Source: Knoxdaviesia capensis (Eukaryota > Ascomycota > Sordariomycetes > Microascales > Gondwanamycetaceae). From it: a DNA stretch of 64,000 bases. This document shows, piece by piece, positions 10,987 to 20,762 of this stretch. The notes beneath the pieces are model-generated. The model ran no database searches and was not told where the DNA came from. It saw only the letters and a list, made by a program, of their open reading frames with translations. Position numbers and translations under genes: made by a program. Where the stretch lies: the NCBI GenBank assembly GCA_001510575.1, contig LNGK01000010.1, forward strand, positions 2,146,480-2,210,479, in the 5' to 3' direction. The number at the start of each line of letters is the position of its first letter. The first letter of the stretch is position 1.

Positions 10987-12336
10987 CTAGCTGTCGGTGC
11001 CGCGGCCGGGTCCGGGCGGGCTGCCGGGAGCACCGCCGCCCATGAGATTCCGGGCCCTGACAATAAGAGCAGGTTAGTTTCGGTTCTTCCTGCAGTACTT
11101 TCATTTGTGGCCACGCAAACCCGGAACAGGAGATAAAAGAACTTACATGTCGGCAATGTTGGGGTCGGACATCATCGAGGCCATGTCGGGCATGCCGCCG
11201 CCGGAGCTGAACTGGTCGGCCATCTGCCGCAGCCGCGGGTTGCTCATCAAGTTGGCCATCATCTCGGGGTTGCTCATCAGGTTCTGCGCCATGTTCTGGA
11301 ACATGGGGTTGCTCATGATGCTTGCGAAGTCGGGCATGCCGCCGGCGCCGCCGCCCGGCGCACCGCCGGCACCGGGCGCACCGCCGCCGCCGAACATGCT
11401 GGCCAGGCTGCCCAGATCGGGCAGCGGCGGCCTCGGCGGCCAGCTCGTCGACGCGGCGCTTGGCGGTCTCGAAGCCCTTCTTCATGGCGTCCGAGCCGCC
11501 GTTGCCCTCGTAGTCGATGCCCTGGCGGTACGCGTCCATCGAGCCGGCGGCGTCGCCGAGCGCGAAGCGCGCCAGGCCGAGCCGCGACCAGCCCTTGGTG
11601 TACTTGGGGTCGAGGCGCACGGCGGCCTCGGCGTCGGCGCGCGCGCGCTCGTGGTTCTTGGCGGCGCTGTGGGCGGCGGCGCGGTTGCTCAGGTAGATGG
11701 CGTTGCCCGGTACCACGGCGAGCGCCTGCGTGTACAGGTCGACGGCGGCCGGGTAGTCCTTGGCGGCCATGGCGGCGTTGCCCTGGCGCTTGAGCGACTC
11801 GGCGTCGGCGATCTGGGCGTCGGAGGGGGTGGTGGCGGGGGCGGTGTACGCAGGGTCGGCGGCAGCCGCAGCCGCGGGGGCCGCCGCCGCCTCGTCAGCA
11901 GCAGCAGCAGCAGCGGCGGCGGGCGGGGAAGGAGACGCGGCGGCGGCGGCGGCGGCCTTGGTGGTCTTGAGGCTCTCGTACACGGTGAACACCTGCAGGA
12001 GCGACTGCGGGCCGACGGCGGCGGCCACGGCGCTCGCGTTGGCCGGGTCGACGCCGAAGGCCTCGCCGATGCAGTTGACGGCCACGTCGATGCTGTCGCG
12101 GTCGTCGGCGGTCAGCGTGCCGTCCTCGAGCGACTGGGTGAGGAAGTCGCAGATGGAGAGCGCCAGGCGCTGTCTGGAGGGCGTGGGGGCCTGTACAGAC
12201 ACACACGGAGGATGGAGTTAGTGGGGGTTTTTGTTTGCAGGGCTGGAAGGCGGGGGATGGGGCCGGAGGGGGGCGAGCGAGGTGTCTTTCGACGATGCGC
12301 GGCGATCGGAGGTCGCGGGGCGGGCGGACTTACCAT
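10987..12336 (-). CDS. SGT2: Sgt2-like TPR co-chaperone of the GET pathway, with a frame break
   Basis: Exons on the minus strand are 12336-12334 (only the ATG), 12190-11147 and 11056-10987. Introns are 12191-12333 (GTAAGT donor, CTAAC, TACAG) and 11057-11146 (GTAAGT donor, CTAAC, GTCAG). Residues 2-75 (APTPSRQRLALSICDFL onward) are the N-terminal dimerisation domain that binds Get4/Get5. An Ala-rich linker follows, then three TPRs at about 130-235 that bind Hsp70/Hsp90-type tails. The C-terminal part is rich in Met, Asn and Gln (repeated NPxxxxMAQNLMSNP, then MPDMASMMSDP), the hydrophobic-substrate domain for tail-anchored proteins. Between the TPRs and this domain the frame changes inside a GCC-rich run (about 11424-11440). 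The middle exon has one base too many, 1044 where 1043 is needed, so the sequence as given does not encode one continuous protein; with one base less it would be about 371 residues. An assembly error is the simplest explanation, a real mutation the alternative. Confidence 0.9.
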
Positions 12337-14027
12337 AGTGAAGAAGATCTGACGAGAGCGGGGGAGCAAGAGCGGCGGGAATCTAAGAAGACAAGCGAAG
12401 AGCAAGAACAGCCTAAGACAAGCCCAAGAAAAAGAAAAACAAAAAAGAAGTCTGAGAATCTTGCAAAAGGCGGAGTGTTGAAAAGAGACGAGACTGACGT
12501 GGACCCAAGCGGTAGAGGCAGCAGGTTTAAAGAGTAACTCGGTGGATGTGGTGGGGATGGAAGCTTCGTGAAAGATTCGGGTGATCTTTTTTTCTTTTTG
12601 ACGGCGGGGTGGATTGGCCGAGCACAGGAAGAAAAAAAAAGAACTAGTGCGACGGTGCCGCAACCCCGCTATACGAATCGCCGCGGTTGCTGCATATTAG
12701 GGTTACGAAGACCCTAAGACTCTGTCGGGCCGGGCCTTCGGGGTCGACATGTGCGCGACTGAAGAGAGAGAGAGAGAGACGGCCGGCCGATCACGGCGAC
12801 GTGGGTGTGTTTCTGTGCATATGTGTGGTGGGTGTGTGTATCTCCTTTTTTATTCCCTGTTGTTCGCGATATGTCTTGAGGCTACGCTGTGGTGGTCTTC
12901 AACGTGCGTGGCCACTTTCACATGCTTGGGAGGTCGGCTACGTGCGTACAAGTCTGACTTGCCCTCTCGCCACCACTCGATCGACCAACATTCTCATGAG
13001 CCACGGCTTTATAATCGATTGGTTTTTGTCGGTATTTTCATGTATCGTCTTGGCCAGAAGGCATGTTAGTTCCCGACCCCTGACCCAGCAGATGTTGGCC
13101 ATCACAATTTGAATCACCTTTCACAAACGTGTCGTCTACGCATCTGTAGAGTTCAAATAAGTCCAATGCTTTTTATTTTTGACTGCGAGAGGTTCCTGCA
13201 ACCCCCTCCCAAGGTCTCTCCCTAACCCGTCCCCTAAGGATCAGGCAGTCCGTCTCCGGTAGACCAGTATCTCGCCACCACCCGCCGCCGAAAGCCGCAC
13301 TCAAGATGGAACATCCAAGCCGAGCAGACACCGGGGCGGAAGAAGGGCTTCTCTCCCCTCGCGTCCATTCATACTCGTTTTCACAAGGAATGTGTGAGCA
13401 GTGGGGAGAAAAAGCCCCAGACGAAGACCAAACAGAAGGTCCTCGCCAAAGGTGAACAGACACCCAGCCACACCGTGGGACAGACCAACCAAACCCGCCT
13501 CCTCTCCGACGACAAGACGAAACGAACAAAAAAGTATATGAACTATGAGGAAAATGAAGATGATGGGAAAGAACAAACCGCACACAGAAAATAATTCAAA
13601 CAACTTTTGGAAATATCCCGCGCAATGATGCAACTACGAGGCCATCACTCAAAAAAGGTAACAAAAAAACAAAGCCTCGTCCCAAGAAAAAAAAGAAGAA
13701 AAAGAATGCCGACATTGGGCAAATATGCAAAGAGGAAAAGGTTTGGGGGCAGGGAAAGGAAGAACCGGGTTCGAAGAATCACGGGCGCGTATGATGGTAT
13801 ATGGCCCAACCCAAGACAAGCCTTCGGCGAGATGACACGCGGGAACTCGTCACCCGCTAACCGAACACTAGGAATCGAAAAGGATGAACACACGGGGCGA
13901 AGAGAAGGAACACAAAAGAGGGAATAGACACGGCATTAATGCCAGGTTATGAGACACGCCAGCGAGGGCGACAAGGAAATGGTGCTACGCAAATGGACAC
14001 GACAAAGGCAATTCACAGCCCTGCCGT
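12337..14027. other. Intergenic region, SGT2 promoter side and ILV2 3' flank
   Basis: This is 1.7 kb between two minus-strand genes. The part next to 12337 is the SGT2 leader and promoter (CT-rich on the minus strand). There is a short GA run at 12766-12779. The part near 14027 is the 3' flank of ILV2. The open frames here have no protein-like composition, and no RNA gene was recognised. Confidence 0.55.
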
Positions 14028-16519
14028 CTAGCTGTGCAGACCCGAGGTTCTCGCCCGCATGGTCTCGCGCCGCTTCAGGTCCTTCGCGCCATCCCACGCC
14101 AAAAACTCGTGCAGGCCCGAGCCGGCCGGCACCATCGGCAGCACCGGCACCTTCTTGTCGGTCACCACCTCCAGCAGCGCGGGGCCGTCCGACTCGATCA
14201 GCCACTTGAGGCTGGCCGTCACGTCGGCCGGGTCGGCGCAGCGCCGGTGCTTCACGCCCATGGCGTCCGCCAGCTTCATGAAGTCCGGGTTACGCTGGTG
14301 CGTGTGCGCGTAGCGGTCCTCGTAGAACAGGTTCTGCCACTGCGTCACCATGCCCTGCTCCTCGTTGTTCAGCACAATCACCTTGACGCCAATGTTGAAC
14401 TGCGCCGCCGTCGACAGCTCCGTCAGCGTCATGTTGAACGATGCGTCGCCGTCAATGTCGATCACCAGCGCGTCCGGCTTGGCCACCTTGACGCCAATGG
14501 CCGCCGGCAGCCCAAAGCCCATTGTGCCCAGGCCGCCCGACGTGATCATCGTGCGCGGGTGGCGCCAGCGGAAGTGCTGCGCCGTCCACATCTGGTGCTG
14601 GCCCACGCCGGTCGAGATGTACGTGGTCTCCTTGCGGTCGGCCGTCAGCGCGCTCAGCTCCTCAATGAGGGCCTGCGGCTTGATGAGGCCCGACCGCTCG
14701 GTGCGCTCAAAGTCCGAAAGAGGCCAGCGCTTCTTCCAGCCGTCAATCTTGTCGAACCACTCGGCGCGGTCCTCGCGCGTTTGCGACGCCACCAGCGGCA
14801 TCAGCTGCTTCAGATTCGTCGCCACATCGCCCTCGATAGCCTCGGTGGCTTGCACCACCTTGTTGATGTTCTTGGGCACAATCTCGAAGTGGACAATTCC
14901 ACCTCGGTTCTCGGCCGCCGCCTGGCGCGCCGCCGGCGCAAACTTGGACACATTCAGAGTCACACGGTCGTCGAAGCGGGCTCCCAGCGCAATAATGAGA
15001 TCAGCCTCCTGCATGGCCATGTTGGCATAGGCCGAGCCGTGCATGCCCAACATGTGCAGGGACTTGGGGTCCAGCTCGTCGAAGGCGCCGAGGCCCTGCA
15101 GCGTGGTGGTCACAGGCAGGTAGGCACGGTCAGCAAGCTCGCGCAGAAGCTCCGATCCGCCGGGCGACGAGATGACTCCGTGGCCGGCATAGATAATGGG
15201 CTTCTTGGCGGTGTTGATGAGACTCGCCACGCGGGACAGAGACCGCTGCAGCTGCTTCTGGTTCAGGTCCATCACGGCACGCGACGCCGCACTGGGCAGC
15301 GCGGGCAGGGTGGTCTCGACGGGGATCCCGCGGCGCAGGATACCGGCAGTGATGTCCTTGGGCAGGTCGACAAGGACGGGGCCGGGGCGGCCGCTGGTGG
15401 CAATCTCGAAAGCCTCGTTGATGCGGCGCGGGATCTCGGCCACGCTCTTCACCATCACGTTCCACTTGGTGCACGACCGGGAGATGCCGACAATATCGGC
15501 CTCCTGGAAGGCGTCGCTGCCAATGGCGTTCGTCACCACCTGGCCGCAGAACACAACCATGGGCGTGCCGTCGGAGTAGGCATCCTGCATCGGGGTGATG
15601 ACGTTGGTGGCTCCGGGGCCCGAGGTCACCAGCACCACTCCGGGTTTGCCCGAGGCACGGGCATAACCCTCGGCCATGTGACCGGCACCTTGCTCATGTT
15701 TTGGCAGGATGAACTGGAAGTGTTTTGAGTTGTAGATAGCATCGAACACGGGGAGAATGGCACCGCCAGGGTATCCGACTGGAAAATTACAGGGGTGGTG
15801 TGTTAGCAAAATTTGGAGCTAAAACGATGTAGCCAGCCGAAAAGAGGGGGGGAGGTATAAAAAAGGAGGCAAAGACATACAGATGCAGTCCACGTTATGT
15901 CTTAGCATCATCTCGTGGAAGATTTCTCCTCCAGACTTGCCAATGAATCTATAATAACGGCGGAGTTAGTATGTTGTTGTCACTTATATCCAGGCCCCGT
16001 TGAATGTGACAGCCGGCGGCGCCACTTTCGGGGCGGATATCGGAGCATTGGGCATTTTGTTACAAAAAGGGGATTCGTTCACGCACGATTCATCGAGCTC
16101 CTGCGACTTGGCAGTCGCCTTATTCAGAGGTTGGACATGATTCCGGGCCTTTTTCGCAGAGTTGAAGGTCGAGCTGGGAGTTTCGCGGGTTTGGCTGTAA
16201 AGGATGAAGAAAGCAACACGTTAGAATCAGCCGATTTCGGGGGTGAGGGCGGAAAAAAGAAAATGGCCCAAATCTTCCCAAGCTGCCATGGGTGATATTG
16301 TGTGACTCATATTACGACTCCCTCACACAATTCCCACCCAGAGCAGGTGTTCTGCGGGAAATTCGACAGAGGGGACTAAAATACTCACGGAGCGGCGGTT
16401 GCGTGAGATCTCGCGGCCGACGTGCAAGACACGGCAACGGCCGTGGCCGCCGGGTTCCGCACGGCCAGAGCCAGCGGCCTCGCTGACGAGCGAGTCGCGG
16501 ATTGCAGAGATCTGAGCAT
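14028..16519 (-). CDS. ILV2: Acetolactate synthase catalytic subunit, mitochondrial
   Basis: Four exons on the minus strand are 16519-16389, 16194-16087, 15948-15881 and 15778-14028, giving 685 residues. The introns are 194, 138 and 102 bases, with donors GTGAGT, GTGCGT and GTATGT. The enzyme condenses pyruvate with pyruvate or 2-oxobutyrate, the first common step of valine, leucine and isoleucine synthesis. The N-terminus (MLRSLQSATRSSARPLALAV) is Arg/Ser/Ala-rich without acidic residues, a typical mitochondrial presequence. FGYPGGAILP starts at residue 103, the ThDP-activating glutamate is E131 in KHEQGAGHMAEGYARA, and the ThDP/Mg motif is IDGDASFNMT followed by NNEEQG. The length fits fungal orthologues. 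The residue aligned with yeast Pro192, a sulfonylurea-contact position, is Val184 here (GQVVTNAIG), while the Trp of the herbicide site is kept (W583 in GMVTQWQ). The regulatory subunit Ilv6 is not in this window. Confidence 0.96.
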
Positions 16520-19500
16520 GATTCCGGCGGGAGGCAGACCGAAAGAAAAAAGAAAAGAGGCAAATCGAGATATACACACAAAGAGGCGGAAGCTCTCTCT
16601 TAAGTGTTCGAAGAGGTGGGAGGATATTAGGTGAAGATGAAGAAAGAGAGAAAACAGCCTCCAGAACTGGCCCAAGCTTAAGGGAAGAAAAAGGAAGAGA
16701 AAAAATTATGAGAACGAGATCGGAGGAGGTGGATTCGCAGGCATGTCAATCGTGGAGACTGTGCAGATTCGGGACTTGGAAGAGGGACCGGGTTCTGTCC
16801 GAGCAGGAAAAAAAAGGAGGAAGAGAAACGACAAAAAGTTGAGGTTATTCAGAACTCGGAATTGAGGGGAAAAGAAGAGAAAGAAAGAGAAACAGAAAGA
16901 GAAGGAACGGAAAGAAGGCAAAAGAGAGAAGGAACCGAGGAAAATTTAGACGATGCAGACCAAGCTTGTGTTTTTTGGTTTTTTTTTTCTCTTCAACAAT
17001 CTCCAATTCACCAACTAAAGGCGGGCTCTTGTACCGTGCGCTGCAGATTTGTATAGGCATAGTACCTGCCCAGTGAGTCAGAAGGAAGATTTTCTCTCTG
17101 TCCCAAGGGTTGGCTCTCTTTTTTCGCCTACTCCGATTTCTGGCGGCCGGACTCGCCACCGTGCCCGCACTGTGGACCGCCCCTACGTGAGTCACCTGCC
17201 CGCCGGTGTTCATGTCTTCAGCGCGTCTACATGGGGGCCACGCAGCGGGTAGTCTAGCGGCTGTTCAGGCGGCGGCCGTGCTAATCCCGGAGCGCAAATA
17301 CAGTGTGCTGCACAGTACGGCTCTGCGGGTTCTCTGCATGAGCGCACACCATATAAAAATTTTCAGCAGACCAAGCGACACATACATTTTATATATTACA
17401 CCGCCCGTCTGTCACTGCAATACAACACACCATGCTGATGCAGCCAGCGTGTGCAGATTACACAGGCGGCAGAACCACGACTCGCTATTGGGGGGGAGGC
17501 GAATTTGGAGCTTCATCTGCTGGATTCTAGGCCCTGGACCGCTGCACAGGGATTGGCCGAATGGACGAGGGGGGAGGAAAGTCTCACACTGTACGCCCAA
17601 ACGCACGAACGCAAGGCCTGACACCACCCGCCAAGCACACGCAAATACAGTGCCAATCATACAGTGTCAATTTATTCGTGTGGGGTAAGTAGAAAATAGG
17701 CTGGTCCACTTTTCTTGTCTGCATGGCGAGGAAGGAACGAAGAAGAGGAAAATTGGGGGCACGGACCAGCCGATGTTGAAGAACAGAAGAGAGGAAGAGG
17801 AAAAGTTTTAGCGATATCGGGCAAAATCTACCGTCTATACCCCGGCGCCCAGACACCAGTTTTTAGCTACGCTGTTCTCCAAGCCAGCGAAATGTGGTCC
17901 AGAGTCAGGAGGTTCTTCATCAGTGGTCCCGGTGGCCGGCGCGGCTATTGGACAGTAAACGGGGCGGCAATCAAACGTGTGGGGATTGGTTGGAATTAAA
18001 GATGCACGTGATTGGTTCATCTGGCCTAAGATCGGAACACCCAAAACCCTAGAGAACCCTGACTCATCTATCAAATCGTCGGCTTCATTACATGCAGTCG
18101 TCGAAGCGACGGCAGGAGTGTGTCCACACCCAATATAGCACGCCCAAAAAGCAAGCCAGACGCCCTAAGAAAGCCAAAGCAGGAAAAAAAAAAAAAAAAC
18201 ACGAAAGAATCAGAATGAAAGCAAAACCGAGAACCACCACCCCGACAGCCTCTCCTCAAAATCGGACGGCCCCGTGTCTTGCGCCGGGAGGGTCCGGCTG
18301 GCCTGCCGCCGCCGCCGGCTAGACCTAAAAATTCGCAGAACACAACTGAGCGTCAAGTCAGCCTGCAAGGCTTCTGCACGGCCGATCTGAATTTCAATTT
18401 TTTTGTCACGCACGGCGAAGGTTGTTCCCGGGCCCGGAGGTACGTCAGAGGCGAGGGGCGGAGAATGAAAAATGTCGGGGGGTTGTGGGCCAGCAGGATC
18501 CGAATAGCCTAACGGGCAGATGAAAAAGGGAAGAGGAGTAGAGGAGCCAAGATCTTGCTCCTACAGAAAAGAAACTTGCTCTGTAGAAGTGGTGAAGTGC
18601 AACATAGATCGGCGCTGGCTGGCTACTCTGTGTTTTGCCCGTTCCAGCTTTCGGTTGGGTTCACAGGTCGCGGCGACGCCATTCAGCCGTGTCTTTGCCC
18701 CATGCAAGACTTCGGCTTGCTGGTGGGTGCGCGAAGAAACCCACTGATTTTGCTGACACCCTTCGCGTCTTGATCGGGTGATGGCGATAGACCGAGCGTG
18801 TGTCTCCCGCACGCAAAGTGTCCCGGGCTTCGCGATTTCCAGGTGCCGTCCTCGCCGACGCGCCCTCTCGGCGGCGTTCTGCGGCTACTCCCGCGAGGCA
18901 CCGTTGCCACCGGCCCGGCACCGACAGCAATGCGCCAGATAACCAACAACCCACGCTCGCAGAACCAGCCAAAATCACCAAGAACTGACCCGCAGAACGC
19001 GCCTGGGGCAGGCGATGCACAATGCATACCAGCCTTAGACTCTCAAAAATTCTCTAAATCAAGTGCACCAGCACGCGCCGTGAGCACGGCGGAACGGATG
19101 TTCACGTTACTGGCCGGACCCACCCTTACCCCTGGGCGATTGCACTGCTTTCCCCGCTGTGCGGAACTGCGCCGGAGATGCGAGTGTCTGAAGCGCACAT
19201 GGAAGGCTAGAAGATTCCGGACGTATGCTGGCTTGGTCTTGTCAAGATTGCGGGGGGCCTGAATCGCACATTTCTCCGCGGACCGGAAGCGCAGTGGATG
19301 GGGTCATCTCGTGTAAGGAAGCGGAGAACAATCAGAGAAGAGAAACTAGAACGGTGACCTAATCTGCAGCGTCATCGACCCTACGAGAAACTATTTCTTA
19401 GGTAGTTCAGTTTCTACCGTCTTGTATCGTTCAAGCAACCGTTGGTTTTTCTGCTCAATCTGCCCGAGTAGTTTCTGCGATCTGCCCCGATCGAGAATAA

Positions 19501-19540
19501 CCAGCCCTTGTGTGTAGTCTTGCAGCTGCTGGCTGTAAGA
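16520..19540. other. Intergenic region upstream of ILV2
   Basis: This is 3 kb without a recognisable gene. The first few hundred bases are the ILV2 leader and promoter, CT-rich on the minus strand (GA-rich as written). Further right the sequence is mixed, with short A tracts (for example 18184-18201) and no open frame of protein-like character. No tRNA or structured RNA was recognised. Confidence 0.55.
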
Positions 19541-20230
19541 CTACTCGGCATTTGGGCGCTTCACTCGTCTTTCTCCCATAGAATAGAGCCCAGGCACGGT
19601 AGTATGTAGTAAATCTGGTCCCAGAGCACGAAGCAACTTCTTGAGAGGTATCCCTGTCACCTTTGATAGACTGATGTGCAAACGACGCGCGTGGCTGGTG
19701 CTGTCCTCATGCACATAAAGCAGCAGCGAGTAGCCGCTGGGAGGAAGAGAAAGCACCCCCAAATCCACCGCATAAGGCGCACTTTTCACTGATTAGAGGA
19801 TGACATAGATCTCCGAGTATGTAGGCTTGCGCTATGCCCCGCGCGGAGCAGGCCCCGAAACCCTTCCAGTCCGAACTTGACGTTTGATTGACTGGTATTC
19901 CGAGAGCGTGGTGGACAGGGCGCGGGCGCGCCGGCTGATATGGCGAAAGCGAAAGAACGAGACTAGGTCCAGGTCATGGGAAACGATCCAGAGCAGTTCG
20001 GGTGGAAGCCGGTCCAAGATACCAAGTTCGGAGGTAGGCAATGCTTCAAAGGGCGTTTGAAGATCTCTGATGACTGTCTCGTCGGTCTCTTGCGAGCGTG
20101 ATTGCACAAGAACGAGGTCAAATTCGCTGCGATGGTAGGCGCAGATATCGAGAACACCATCTGATGTCAATTCTTCATCCGTGGCAACATGGGGGACTCC
20201 GCCACACGTCACCAGTTCAAACTTAAACAA
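19541..20230 (-). pseudogene. Degenerate F-box protein gene
   Basis: On the minus strand, 20230-19832 opens with MFKFELVTCGGV and contains an F-box-like helix set, LGILDRLPPELLWIVSHDLD and then LVSFFRFRHISRRARAL, where fungal F-box proteins bind Skp1. The frame ends at a stop near 19832. Homology then continues in a second frame around 19770-19830 (LISEKCALCGGFGG, the Cys-containing motif that usually follows the F-box in this fungal family) and in a third frame at 19789-19541 (VTGIPLKKLLRALGP and then TVPGLYSMGE, the usual late motif). At least two frame shifts therefore break one ancestral reading frame, and no introns explain the changes. It should encode no functional full-length protein, though a truncated F-box fragment could be made. 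Confidence 0.75.
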
Positions 20231-20486
20231 ACTTTATATACACAACCCCCCAATGCTCTCTAGTCGGGTCGTTCAAGACATGCGGTGCTCCCACGCCGCC
20301 GACCCAGACGATCTGGGCATGCACGGCAGAGGCTAGAGGCCGGGGTGCAGATGTCATTGATGCAGGTTGCGTTGTCATCGGATGGCAGATTCGGGGCTCT
20401 GTGTTACACGAGAGCTGTGTGTCGGGCCCCAGAGACATACGGTGCCAGCGGAAAGTCACCCGAAATTCCGGCCAGGTCGGCAACAG

Positions 20487-20762
20487 TCAGGTTCCGAGGT
20501 GAAAGTGAACGAGATACGGTTGTATGCCGCGTGCCTGTGCGCTCAACTTGTCCAGTATCGAGACTATGTCATCAACAACCCGGGTCATTTGACTCGAAGC
20601 GCTGAAGCTGAGCGTAACATACCCTCTGAGCTCTGCAACTGCGTGCCAGCAGATCTGGCCCCTCGGCCAGAAGATACGGTTTTGATCTGCGTGGAAATAC
20701 GGGCTATTGTCGTGAAGCAGGCCAATCACTTTGTTACCGGGCCCAGGCTTATGCAGAAACAC
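20487..20762 (-). pseudogene. Possible gene fragment, unassigned
   Basis: A 91-codon minus-strand frame begins MFLHKPGPGNKVIGLLHD and contains WHAVAELRGYVTLSFSASSQ followed by a helical end (VVDDIVSILDKLSAQA). The alternation of a beta-strand-like segment and a final amphipathic helix resembles the C-terminal end of condensation-type or acyltransferase domains, but I have no diagnostic motif. It sits just upstream, on the same strand, of the F-box pseudogene. It may be the surviving last part of a decayed gene, or chance. Confidence 0.2.

Noticed and set aside
11105..12352. Long open frame antisense to SGT2
   Set aside because: A Gly/Val/Arg-rich mirror of the Ala-rich SGT2 coding sequence; not a gene.
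14034..15728. Long open frame antisense to acetolactate synthase
   Set aside because: It arises from GC-rich third codon positions of ILV2; its translation is rich in Arg, His and Gly with no domain, and the sense frame is a full enzyme.
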